A stretch of DNA of 28,039 nt from JABCPE02 sp963520725. Lineage in GTDB: Bacteria > Bacteroidota > Bacteroidia > Flavobacteriales > Weeksellaceae. Below, one piece after another: positions 1-8,038 of the stretch. Below the pieces are notes generated by a model. That model saw only the letters and a program-made list of their open reading frames with translations, was not told the DNA's origin and ran no database searches. The position numbers and the translations under genes were made by a program. The DNA lies in the NCBI GenBank assembly GCA_963520725.1, contig CAUQSG010000016.1, forward strand, positions 1 through 28,039, given 5' to 3'. The first letter of the stretch is position 1, and each line of letters begins with the position of its first letter.

Positions 1-1615
1 CCCTTAGTTTCTTGGTTTCGGAAGGAGAGAGTTTTATGTTCCATGTGAGGAAACCTTTTTCGTCGTCCTTCGCGGCACCGCTTTTGTCAAGTACTTCTAT
101 TTTCACGGCTTCGTTGTTGCTCAGCGGGAAACGGTCTTTTACTTCTATGCTGATTTGTTCTTTCTTGTTATTTTTGATGATTAAATCATATGTAACCACC
201 TTTTCGCGGTAAGAAGAAAGGAATTTTTCGCCAGATTTATCTTGGACATCTTCTCTTCTGATGCTGATTTTCGGGTCGTTGCCCAGCGTGATGTTCATTT
301 CATTGTTGGTTTGGTCTGGGCTGACGCGTGTTTCACCGATATACATGTTCTCAAAGATGACACTCGCAGGCGCAGAAACCAAATGATACTTGCTGAAATC
401 CTTTACTTTCGCTAAAAGATAAGCTTCTCTCCTGTAATTAGGCGCAGTGAAGTATTGATAATCAGCAGGGATTTTCTGTTGATAAAGACTGATCAGGTGG
501 TCTTCGTTATTGGACAAGATATCGTAAGGAATGTCTATATCATAGCTGGTGTTGAGTTCGTTTGCATTGACATTAAAACCAGCGTAGCCTACAGCAACAC
601 TTGCGACAGAACCTTCTAAAGCATTGGATTGAACATCGTACTCTTCTTTATTTACACTTCCCATTCCTCTGATTCTTATGGCAGCAGATTTGTCGGCAAT
701 TTTTTCTTCCCTTAGGATTTCTCTTTCTTTCGGGCTTTGTGCATAGATGAACCAAGGGCTTACCGTAGGAGCATAATTGTTTCTGGAAGAATTTCCATTG
801 ATAAGGGTAAGTTTTACGCCTTTCCAATCCAGTCCTGTATTTTGTTTTACAGTAGCCTTGAAGGTTACATCCAGCGGAGCGGAGATTTTGTCAGCCTTTA
901 TCTCGTAGTAAGGTTTCCAAGAAACATTGTCTGTAAGATAGTTGATATTCAGTTTGATATTTCCAGCGGCAGGAGACATTAGTTTTAGGACGATTACGCC
1001 ATCGGCAAACTCTTCTGCTTCCTTCTGTTCTTTTGTTTTTAGGCTGCTTTTCAGTCGGGAAAGTTTTTTGCTGAGGTCATCGCCTTTTGTTCTGAGGGAA
1101 ACGAGTTTGTTTTCCAGTTCTATTCTCTTGTTGGTGTAGAACTCGGTCAGTTGTGTCAGCTGTGCGACATTGGAGGAATTGCTTCCCACCAGCACGGTTT
1201 GGTTTTTGTCCAAAAGTTCTACAGCTTTCTTGTTGGCATCCAGCTCTATTCGGTTTTTAGAGATGAGGTTTTCCACGATTTTGATGCTGTCATTCACTTT
1301 TTTAATTTGTGGATTGGTAGTATCCATTTTAAAATCTGTGGAATAATCATTGGTAAACTGCGAGGAAAGAATAGAAATGTTCTTGCTGTTTACGCCGATT
1401 TGGATGGTTTTTTCGTTAATTTCTTCCGAAATGTTGCCAATCACTATTTCGGAAATTCCCGAAGGAACACTGAAACTTACTGTGTTCTGCAGTTCTGCGG
1501 AGTTTCTATACACTTTCACGGCGGTTACTTTTGCCTTTGTGTAAATGGGTTTTTGTGCGAAAAATAAATTTGCCGAAAGCAAAAATAGAAACGCAAATAA
1601 AGAATGTCTTTTCAT
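1..1615 (-). CDS. MuiA / DUF4139 family protein, C-terminus cut by window edge
   Basis: The minus strand is open from an ATG at 1613-1615 to the window edge, 538 codons with no stop. Residues 1-21 form a signal peptide ending in FFAQ, so the protein is exported. A long charged helical region follows (about residues 100-190, rich in K, E, L and N, likely coiled coil). After it comes a beta-rich part with the DUF4139 pattern (DWKGVKLTL, later FLTWNIKLSPSET). The family is named after mucoidy inhibitor A; its biochemical role is unknown. Only about 15-25 residues should be missing, because the last visible residues (SPSETKKL) match the usual near-terminal block. An odd insert, IRIRGMGS (313-320) followed by ALEGSV (332-337), resembles TonB-receptor plug motifs. 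It is divergent from the methyltransferase gene at 1735. Confidence 0.85.
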   Translation of the reverse strand, partial: MKRHSLFAFLFLLSANLFFAQKPIYTKAKVTAVKVYRNSAELQNTVSFSVPSGISEIVIGNISEEINEKTIQIGVNSKNISILSSQFTNDYSTDFKMDTTNPQIKKVNDSIKIVENLISKNRIELDANKKAVELLDKNQTVLVGSNSSNVAQLTQLTEFYTNKRIELENKLVSLRTKGDDLSKKLSRLKSSLKTKEQKEAEEFADGVIVLKLMSPAAGNIKLNINYLTDNVSWKPYYEIKADKISAPLDVTFKATVKQNTGLDWKGVKLTLINGNSSRNNYAPTVSPWFIYAQSPKEREILREEKIADKSAAIRIRGMGSVNKEEYDVQSNALEGSVASVAVGYAGFNVNANELNTSYDIDIPYDILSNNEDHLISLYQQKIPADYQYFTAPNYRREAYLLAKVKDFSKYHLVSAPASVIFENMYIGETRVSPDQTNNEMNITLGNDPKISIRREDVQDKSGEKFLSSYREKVVTYDLIIKNNKKEQISIEVKDRFPLSNNEAVKIEVLDKSGAAKDDEKGFLTWNIKLSPSETKKLR

Positions 1616-1683
1616 AATTAAAGAAATTTGTTAATGCTAATTTAAGAAAAAAATAATTCATAAAGTCCGTATTCTCAAATAAT

Positions 1684-1716
1684 TTTGGGAGTTTTGGTTT
1701 TTAAAATGTATTTTTG
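1684..1716 (+). promoter_or_regulatory. Bacteroidota-type promoter of the rRNA methyltransferase gene
   Basis: TTTG at 1684-1687, a 21-bp spacer and TATTTTTG at 1709-1716 fit the -33/-7 form TTTG...TAnnTTTG used by the primary sigma factor of Bacteroidota. It lies 18 bp before the ATG at 1735. It also covers the upstream in-frame TTG at 1714, which argues against that codon as the start. Confidence 0.6.
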
Positions 1717-1734
1717 TCCGAAATTTATACAAAC

Positions 1735-2937
1735 ATGGAATTGATACACCGCAACTTACTGATAGGAATTCATGATGCATTGGAGGAAACTTTTTTTCAG
1801 GATAAAAAATATGCTGATAAGGTTTTAGAGCGATTACTAAAAGCTCACAAAAAATGGGGAAGTGCCGACAGGCAGGTGGTTTCGGAGATATTCTATGATA
1901 TAGTCCGCTGGAAAAAACGCCTAGAATACTACATGGGCGAGGGGACAAAACCGTCTAATATCTACAATTTGATTTTGGCTTATCTTCTTTGGAAGAAGGT
2001 GAAATACAAGAAATTTGATGAATTTGATGGAATAAAAACAGGCGGAATTTTGTCTAAATTGGACAAAAAAACATTCCCTACCAAAGCCATAGAACACTCT
2101 GTGCCAGACTGGCTGGCAGGTTTGTTTGAAAAAGAGCTGGGAGCAAAATGGGAGAAAGAAATGTCCGCTCTCAATGAACAGGCGCCTGTGATTTTGAGAG
2201 CAAATTCACTCAAAATTTCAGCAGAAAACCTTGTAGAAATTTTAAAAGAAGAGGGCGTAAATTCCTTTGTATTAAGAGGTTATCCATATGCTGTCCAGCT
2301 GGAAGAAAAGAAAAATGTATTTCTGACATCGGCATTTAAGGAAGGTTTTTTCGAGGTGCAGGACGCTTCATCACAAAAAATAGCCGAACTTTTGGATGTG
2401 AAAGAAGGAATGAGAGTGGTGGATGCCTGTGCAGGCGCAGGAGGGAAAACCCTTCATATCGCTGCATTGATGAAGAATAAAGGGCAGATAATAGCCTTGG
2501 ACATCTATGAATGGAAACTTGCCGAGCTGAAACGAAGAGCAAAAAGGGCAGGAGCTTTCAACATAGAAACCAGATTTATAGAAGATAATAAAGTCATCAA
2601 AAGACTTCACAATACTGCAGACAGGCTTCTGATAGATGCGCCATGCTCAGGACTCGGAGTACTGAAAAGAAATCCTGACAGCAAGTGGAAAATAGATGAA
2701 GATTTCATCAACAGAATAAAAACCGAGCAGGAAAACATTCTGCAAAACTATTCTAAAATCCTGAAAAAAGGAGGAAAAATGGTCTATGCCACATGTTCCA
2801 TCCTTCAATCTGAAAACGGAGAACAAGTTAGAAAATTCCTTTCCGAAAATACAGAATTTGCCCTCGTGAAGGAGGAAAATATCATGCCGAGCGATGGCTA
2901 TGATGGTTTCTACATGGCGCTGATAGAGAGAAAATAA
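1735..2937 (+). CDS. RsmB/NOP2 (Sun) family rRNA m5C methyltransferase
   Basis: The product has 400 residues. Residues 1-110 resemble the NusB-like RNA-binding domain of RsmB. The rest is a class I SAM-dependent methyltransferase: the SAM-binding motif DACAGAGGKT begins at residue 230, DAPCSG is at 301-306 (Cys304) and YATCS at 351-355 (Cys354). This family uses two cysteines, the TCS one as nucleophile and the PC one for product release, to make 5-methylcytosine in RNA. The likely substrate is 16S rRNA, but other NOP2/Sun enzymes look alike, so no symbol is given. The ATG at 1735 is preferred over a TTG at 1714 because the latter lies inside the promoter. The TAA (2935-2937) directly abuts the stop of the converging gene. 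Confidence 0.9.
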   Translation: MELIHRNLLIGIHDALEETFFQDKKYADKVLERLLKAHKKWGSADRQVVSEIFYDIVRWKKRLEYYMGEGTKPSNIYNLILAYLLWKKVKYKKFDEFDGIKTGGILSKLDKKTFPTKAIEHSVPDWLAGLFEKELGAKWEKEMSALNEQAPVILRANSLKISAENLVEILKEEGVNSFVLRGYPYAVQLEEKKNVFLTSAFKEGFFEVQDASSQKIAELLDVKEGMRVVDACAGAGGKTLHIAALMKNKGQIIALDIYEWKLAELKRRAKRAGAFNIETRFIEDNKVIKRLHNTADRLLIDAPCSGLGVLKRNPDSKWKIDEDFINRIKTEQENILQNYSKILKKGGKMVYATCSILQSENGEQVRKFLSENTEFALVKEENIMPSDGYDGFYMALIERK

Positions 2938-4215
2938 CTACTCTTCATGCTTTGTAGAAAGCATTCTGTGGCTGAAAAATCCTAAAATACAGATAATAAG
3001 AATCATCACCCCCCAAAGCCAGCCTTTGTCCTTGAATAAAGGTTCTTTGGTGGTTTTTTCCTTTTTAGGGAGTTTTTCCTCATCGGAGAGACCTGCGTCA
3101 GACTTTGATAGTTTGAACACTTTGTCTTCTATCAGTTTTAAATCATATTCTGGAAGGGAAGATTTTTTATTTCCATAAAATAGAAAATAGTTTTCTTCGT
3201 TTTTTGGTTTAAAATAGACAAAATATTTAGGCGAAACAGCATTGACAGATTTTACAGTAATAGGCGTATTATCTTGATTTTCAATGATAATTTGGAAATC
3301 CTTTGCCCATATCACATCATTATTTGAAAATGAAAAATCTAAATCCTTTGCTCCGTAGTAAATGATTTTTCCATAGTAAAAAGTTTCGTAATTTTTCACC
3401 CAGCCTTTTTCTGTTTTTACGCTGTCTACCAGATATTTAATCTCTATAGGGCGCGAAAAAGCATCGTTTTTCTCTATATTTAAAATCAGTGAATAAATAG
3501 GGATTTTGTAGGGTAGAGAAAATGTGATGACAGAGTTTTTGTCTTTTGTGCTGTTGGTTTGTTTTATGTTATTGATTAACAGTTTATTAAATTCTATTTT
3601 CGGTGTGAATTTCTCCTGCATAGAAGCTCTTTGCAAAATAGGAGTTTCTTTACTAGGAATGAAAATTCGGTAAAATTTATAATTCGTTTTTTCAAAAGCC
3701 AGCAGCTGGAAATTGTAATCGGTTTTGCTATTTTGGATGGAAAGTATTCGGTAATTTTCCAAAATAGAAAACCATTGTTTTTGGTCGTGGCTGCCTTCCA
3801 AGGTTATTTTCCAATCAAAATTTTGATTGGAAAAACGCAGGTCAATTTCCTCTATGTCCGCTGTGATGGGACTTTCCAGCGTGAAATAGTATCCATCAGC
3901 AGTTTTGGTCTGGTTTAGGATTTTAAAACCGATGTATTCGGTAGTTCCATTTTCAAGGGAGGCAAATTGCGTTTTGGACAGCAAATACGGAACCTCCAGC
4001 GAGTCTTTTCCCAAAAACTGATAAATCCTAATATCAGAAAAATTTTGGTTCAATTTTTCATACATCGGCAAGGGAATTTCTATTTTGTTCCACTCGGTGG
4101 CAGGATTGGGTTTTATGGCTCTTTTGAACGAAAAATTATTTTTCTGAGCAAATCCCAAAGCAGAAATTCCCAAGAAAATTAGTGAAAATATGGATTTAAT
4201 TTTTAGTTTCATCAC
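2938..4215 (-). CDS. DUF3999 family envelope protein
   Basis: The product has 425 residues. A signal peptide spans about residues 1-23 (hydrophobic core, cut after GFAQ), followed by a large beta-rich extracytoplasmic part. One transmembrane helix lies near the C-terminus (WLWGVMILIICILGFFS), with a short KHEE tail in the cytoplasm. This layout matches DUF3999, a family of unknown function that is usually encoded next to a DUF2339 protein, as here. Its start overlaps the end of the DUF2339 gene by 20 bases, indicating one transcript and coupled translation. A second ATG lies at 4210-4212, so the true start may be one codon later. The lysine-rich stretch before the membrane helix (KLPKKEKTTKEP) is probably a flexible linker. 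Confidence 0.8.
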   Translation of the reverse strand: MMKLKIKSIFSLIFLGISALGFAQKNNFSFKRAIKPNPATEWNKIEIPLPMYEKLNQNFSDIRIYQFLGKDSLEVPYLLSKTQFASLENGTTEYIGFKILNQTKTADGYYFTLESPITADIEEIDLRFSNQNFDWKITLEGSHDQKQWFSILENYRILSIQNSKTDYNFQLLAFEKTNYKFYRIFIPSKETPILQRASMQEKFTPKIEFNKLLINNIKQTNSTKDKNSVITFSLPYKIPIYSLILNIEKNDAFSRPIEIKYLVDSVKTEKGWVKNYETFYYGKIIYYGAKDLDFSFSNNDVIWAKDFQIIIENQDNTPITVKSVNAVSPKYFVYFKPKNEENYFLFYGNKKSSLPEYDLKLIEDKVFKLSKSDAGLSDEEKLPKKEKTTKEPLFKDKGWLWGVMILIICILGFFSHRMLSTKHEE

Positions 4216-6547
4216 CGATTTTGTCTTTAAATTTATTGTATAAAAATGAAATGATAAGAAGTAGTAACCCTAAGATTATCAATACGATAGTTTTAGAAAT
4301 CGTGCTGAGATTAGAGATGTCGTATAGGAATAATTTAGCCAAAGTGATGCCGAACAGCACAAGGGCAAAAATTCTGAGATGTTTCTTCTTTTTGTAAATT
4401 CCGAGGCTTACCAAAATAAGCGAATAAACGCTCCAAAGGATGCTTAGTCCTAGTTTGAAAATATCTTGATAACCAGCGATATCCAGCCAAGTTACCAGTT
4501 CATTGCTCAAGAAATTAAGAATAGAAATATGAATCACTGCTTCTAGGAAAATATGGAATTTTGTGTTTTCCAATTGGGTTTTAGCATTTTTGAAAATCGC
4601 CCAGAGTGCAAATGCTATACTGCTCCAGAGTGGGTATCGGATTAAGATATAGTTAAAACTAACATTGAAATATTTGTTTGAATTTCCATTGATGTAGGAG
4701 TAGCGTAGTTCTCCCAATTCTCCTACTCCAAAAGTCTGAGCGGCAAATAAAACTAAAAGCCCAATAGCAATAGCTGAAACTCCTAAAATTTTGTTCTTGA
4801 ATTTATAGAAATTCAATAGAGCCATTCCTCCAAAGAATACTAGAGAGTAGACAAGGAGATATATGTTCCTAAAAATACCGATATCATTGTTGTATTCATT
4901 GTATTCATCTCCTTTCTCACGAACAAGAACAGATGAACTTTCATACCAATAATCAAAATAGTATCCAATCTCATTTCTAAAAGTGAGATACGCTGTCAAT
5001 ACTAATAAAACTGGTAGATAGAACGATTTTATAGTATTAAAAGGACTAAATTTTTCGTCTTCTGTATCAGGGTATTTTCTCGAAAGATAAACAGCAGAAC
5101 CATATCCCAAAACAGCAAAAATACCTGTCAGGAAATTGATATTCCAGAAAGCATGAATATCTAAATCAACAGCATAACTATAACGCTCCCAGTCTTCGAG
5201 AAAACTTAGAAAAGCAAGTCCAAGTATAGGGAGGGATATTTTTTCGTAAATGGATATTTTTTTTGTTTTTCCAAGCCAAAACAAAATAGCTCCTTGGGCT
5301 GTCCACATAAGCGTTACCCAGTTTCCATCCAGCTGAATTGGTATTGCAATCGTAATGAAAGTGAAAACCATCCCTAATGTGGAATAGAACAAGGTAGAAT
5401 CAGCAAGTTTTTTCGATTTGATAAAGAATAAAACAGCAAAATGGATAACAGCATTAAACAAAGTGAATAACCCTAAATAGGAATCTAATATACTATGTCC
5501 ATTAAAAATACCAAATCCAAATCCAAAGTAAATAAATGAATTCAGTAGAATAAGGATAATATTGACTTTATCCAGTTTTTCTTTTGAAATGATGTTATTG
5601 AATAAAGAAACTCCATAGAAAACCAAGAAAAATGCCGTAGCAAAGCCTAATCCCAGCGCTTCATATCCTTGTAGATTTGAATCAAAAGATTTATCTGCAA
5701 ACCAAGAGCCATATATCATCCAAGTGAAAAAGAAAGCGCTGTAATGTAATGATTTCCAGTCTTTTTTTATAGAAATAAATAAAATGCCAAGGTTGATTAT
5801 GAGCATATAACTGAACAAAATATCCACTCTTCCAGAGCCTGATGACAGGAGGAATGGTACAGCATAAGCTCCTATAAGCCCAATGTGGGCAATCACCACA
5901 CGATTGTATTTTATCGCAGTAAATACGGTAAAAGCAGTGAATATCAGCATCATCACAAAAGCTAAAACCTGTGGAATGAGACTGTAAAAACTATATGCAA
6001 AATAGGTGATAAAATAGAAAATAGAAATGGCTCCACTTACTAAAACTGCACTGTATCCCTCAAATTTTGGTTTTAGTTTGATTCCAAAACCAAGCAGCCC
6101 GATTCCCATCAGGTATCCAAGTATAATTCGTGTAAGAGGGCTGATGAGTTCATTTTCAATAGAATATTTAGCTCCGATGGCAACACCGATTACCACAATG
6201 AGAATTCCAATTTTGTTAATCCAGCTTTCTCCTATAATCTTCTCTAAATCAGATGGTTGTTTAGGAAGGTTTATTTTAGGAGCAGAAATCTGCGGCTTAG
6301 GAGCGGTAGGCGCTGTTATAACTGGTTTTTCAGTTGCTTTTTCAGCTAGTGTTTCAGTTGGTCTTTCAATAGGTTGTTCAACTGATGTTTTTACTGTATT
6401 TGCAGTAGACACAGAAGAAAAATTACTTTGTCTTTTTAACTCAGCTAATTCATTTTCCAGCTGTTTTATTTCATTGTAAACAACAGACTGCCTATATAGT
6501 AAGTTGCCTATCCTTTGTTCTAGTTCATTTATCTTTTGTGGATCCAT
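4196..6547 (-). CDS. DUF2339 family polytopic membrane protein
   Basis: The product has 783 residues. Residues 1-40 form a short coiled coil, then a Thr/Glu/Pro/Lys-rich linker runs to about 100 (repeated TEKA/TEKP). The remainder is a long series of hydrophobic helices, by eye more than 20, separated by short loops. The block after the linker (SWINKIGILIVVIGVAIGAKY) is the typical start of the DUF2339 membrane region. Function is unknown in the family; position with DUF3999 suggests a joint role in the cell envelope. The ATG at 6547 is the first after a TAnnTTTG box. There is no signal peptide, so the N-terminal coiled coil should lie in the cytoplasm. Confidence 0.85.
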   Translation of the reverse strand: MDPQKINELEQRIGNLLYRQSVVYNEIKQLENELAELKRQSNFSSVSTANTVKTSVEQPIERPTETLAEKATEKPVITAPTAPKPQISAPKINLPKQPSDLEKIIGESWINKIGILIVVIGVAIGAKYSIENELISPLTRIILGYLMGIGLLGFGIKLKPKFEGYSAVLVSGAISIFYFITYFAYSFYSLIPQVLAFVMMLIFTAFTVFTAIKYNRVVIAHIGLIGAYAVPFLLSSGSGRVDILFSYMLIINLGILFISIKKDWKSLHYSAFFFTWMIYGSWFADKSFDSNLQGYEALGLGFATAFFLVFYGVSLFNNIISKEKLDKVNIILILLNSFIYFGFGFGIFNGHSILDSYLGLFTLFNAVIHFAVLFFIKSKKLADSTLFYSTLGMVFTFITIAIPIQLDGNWVTLMWTAQGAILFWLGKTKKISIYEKISLPILGLAFLSFLEDWERYSYAVDLDIHAFWNINFLTGIFAVLGYGSAVYLSRKYPDTEDEKFSPFNTIKSFYLPVLLVLTAYLTFRNEIGYYFDYWYESSSVLVREKGDEYNEYNNDIGIFRNIYLLVYSLVFFGGMALLNFYKFKNKILGVSAIAIGLLVLFAAQTFGVGELGELRYSYINGNSNKYFNVSFNYILIRYPLWSSIAFALWAIFKNAKTQLENTKFHIFLEAVIHISILNFLSNELVTWLDIAGYQDIFKLGLSILWSVYSLILVSLGIYKKKKHLRIFALVLFGITLAKLFLYDISNLSTISKTIVLIILGLLLLIISFLYNKFKDKIGDETKN

Positions 6548-6563
6548 CTTTTGACAATTTAAG

Positions 6564-6571
6564 CAAATTTA
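6564..6571 (-). promoter_or_regulatory. -7 promoter box for the DUF2339-DUF3999 unit
   Basis: On the minus strand this reads TAAATTTG, a full match to TAnnTTTG, 16 bp upstream of the ATG. No clear TTTG -33 box is seen, only an AT-rich stretch. Confidence 0.45.
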
Positions 6572-6639
6572 CAATTTTATTGTCTAAATATATGTAGAAA
6601 GTTTTTGTAAAATCTATTTTTCATGTTAAAGAAAATTAT

Positions 6640-6647
6640 TATATTTG
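6640..6647 (+). promoter_or_regulatory. -7 promoter box for secG
   Basis: TATATTTG fits TAnnTTTG and lies 22 bp before the secG ATG. A T-rich stretch at about 6615-6620 may serve as the -33 region, but it is not an exact TTTG. Confidence 0.5.
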
Positions 6648-6669
6648 CCGACTAAACTTAGATGATAAA

Positions 6670-7005
6670 ATGAGTACAATTTTTATACTACTGATGGTTG
6701 CTATCATCATTGCATGTATTTTGTTAGCTATTATTATTTTAGCTCAAAATCCTAAAGGAGGAGGGCTTTCAGGAACTTTTGGAGGAGCATCTTCTGCATC
6801 TTTTGGGATACAGAGAACTAATGATTTTATGGAGAAAGCTACATGGACACTTGGTGGTGTCGTGGTAGGGCTTATTTTTCTAAGTGTGGTGCTTACAGCG
6901 AAGCCTTCTGCAGTTGTGATACCAAATGAGAAGCCTCATACTACTGCGCCAAGCAATGCAGCAAAGACACCAGTGAAAGCTGATGAGTCAGCAAAGACAA
7001 AATAA
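6670..7005 (+). CDS. secG: SecG, preprotein translocase subunit
   Basis: The product has 111 residues with two transmembrane helices (about 4-24 and 57-78). The conserved SecG loop, AQNPKGGGLSGTFGG, lies between them. SecG joins SecY and SecE in the inner-membrane translocon and assists SecA-driven export. The Ala/Lys/Pro-rich tail (about 85-111) is a low-complexity cytoplasmic or periplasmic extension, common in Bacteroidota SecG. The gene has its own TATATTTG box upstream and a hairpin just after it, so it is probably transcribed alone. Confidence 0.95.
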   Translation: MSTIFILLMVAIIIACILLAIIILAQNPKGGGLSGTFGGASSASFGIQRTNDFMEKATWTLGGVVVGLIFLSVVLTAKPSAVVIPNEKPHTTAPSNAAKTPVKADESAKTK

Positions 7006-7029
7006 ATTTGGGTTAATAATTATATAAAT

Positions 7030-7068
7030 ATCGGTTTAAAGCGAATTTCTTTAAACCGATTTCTAATT
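7030..7068 (+). terminator. Hairpin terminator after secG
   Basis: A perfect 12-bp inverted repeat (7030-7041 with 7049-7060) encloses a 7-base loop and is followed by a T-rich run, TTCTAATTTT. It begins 25 bases after the secG stop. Confidence 0.7.
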
Positions 7069-7118
7069 TTAAAGAAATTTAATTACTTAGTAAAAAAAGA
7101 TAAAAATAATAATTGATT

Positions 7119-7986
7119 ATGAAAAAAGCAGGAATTTTATTGTCATTTTTGGTAGGAATGAATTTTGTTTCGGCACAGGAAAAACCTGTGTCAGAGACAC
7201 AAGCAGACCTTTCTATTGTAAACAAAACAGCTTATAATCCTTACAGAAAAGGAGCAATATTTTTGTATTGGGGCTGGAACAGAGCTCTTTACAGTAATTC
7301 AGATGTTCATTTCAGAGGGAATGACTATGATTTTACCCTTCATAATATGGTAGCTAAGGATAGACCGACGGATTTTAGTTTTGATGATTATCTTAATCCG
7401 CTTCGTGTTACGATTCCTCAGACTAATGCTAGAAGGGTATTTCATTAAGGATAATTTGGCTCTTGTTTTGGCGCTAGACCATATGAAATATGTGATGAAA
7501 CAAGACCAAACCACAGATTTTACTGGGAAAATTTCTGACCCTCACTATGCTGCGATGGTTAGAGATGGAAAAGTGGATTTGACAGATGGAGAATTCCTTA
7601 CATTTGAGCACACAGATGGGCTTAACTATGTAAACATCGGAGCTGAGAAATATAATAAAATCTACCAAGGGAATAATTTTAATATTACTTGGTCTTACGG
7701 TGGAGGTTTAGGAGTTTTATACCCAAAATCTAATGTTAAGCTTTTTGGAAATGAGAGAAGTGACCGTTTCCATGTGGCTGGATTTGGATTAGATGCTAGA
7801 GCGAGTTTGAATTTTGTTTTCTGGAAGCATCTAATGGCGAGAGTAGAAGCGAAATACGGCTATATCAACATGCCTGATGTGAAGACAACGCTGAACGACA
7901 GACCAGACAAAGCGCAACAAGATTTTGTTTTTGGACAAGTGAATTTCGGAGTTGGATATATTTTCCAAACAAGAAAAAGCAAATAA
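7119..7986 (+). pseudogene. Outer-membrane beta-barrel protein gene broken by a frameshift
   Basis: Two overlapping frames make one protein. The first starts at ATG 7119 with a signal peptide (MKKAGILLSFLVG...SAQ) and runs through GWNRALYSNSDVHF to PQTNAR, then hits TAA at 7446-7448. The second frame resumes at about 7435 with GYFIKDNLALVLALDHMKYV and ends at TAA 7984-7986 after GYIFQTRKSK. The frame changes within AGAAGGG (7431-7437) by +1 net, that is one base inserted or two lost. Alternating aromatic residues, glycines and a VNFGVGYIF ending suggest a porin-like barrel with a single-strand C-terminus. Function is unknown. The rest of the frame is clean, so this is either a recent mutation or a base error. 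Confidence 0.75.
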
Positions 7987-7992
7987 AAATTG

Positions 7993-8026
7993 ACAGCCAT
8001 GAGTTTAGACTTGTGGCTGTTTTTTT
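7993..8026 (+). terminator. Intrinsic terminator after the outer-membrane protein gene
   Basis: A 7-bp stem (ACAGCCA at 7993-7999 with TGGCTGT at 8014-8020) extends inward with wobble pairs and ends in a T run to 8026. The opposite strand also shows a T-rich run beyond the hairpin, so it may serve mgtE as well. Confidence 0.75.
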
Positions 8027-8038
8027 AATCTTAATTTC

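Noticed and set aside
1151..1567. 138-codon open frame on the plus strand
   Set aside because: It is antisense to the MuiA/DUF4139 gene, whose frame has a signal peptide and family motifs; the plus-strand product has no recognisable features.
1714..1734. Upstream TTG start for the rRNA methyltransferase
   Set aside because: The TTG lies inside the -7 promoter box, so it would not be on the transcript; the ATG at 1735 fits the family start.
6027..6479. 150-codon open frame on the plus strand
   Set aside because: It is antisense to the membrane helices and linker of the DUF2339 gene; its Ser/Ile-rich product is a complement artefact.
7381..7986. Separate 201-residue gene starting at ATG 7381
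   Set aside because: Its first 18 or so residues are the out-of-frame reading of the upstream barrel segment; the protein makes sense only as the second half of the frameshifted gene.
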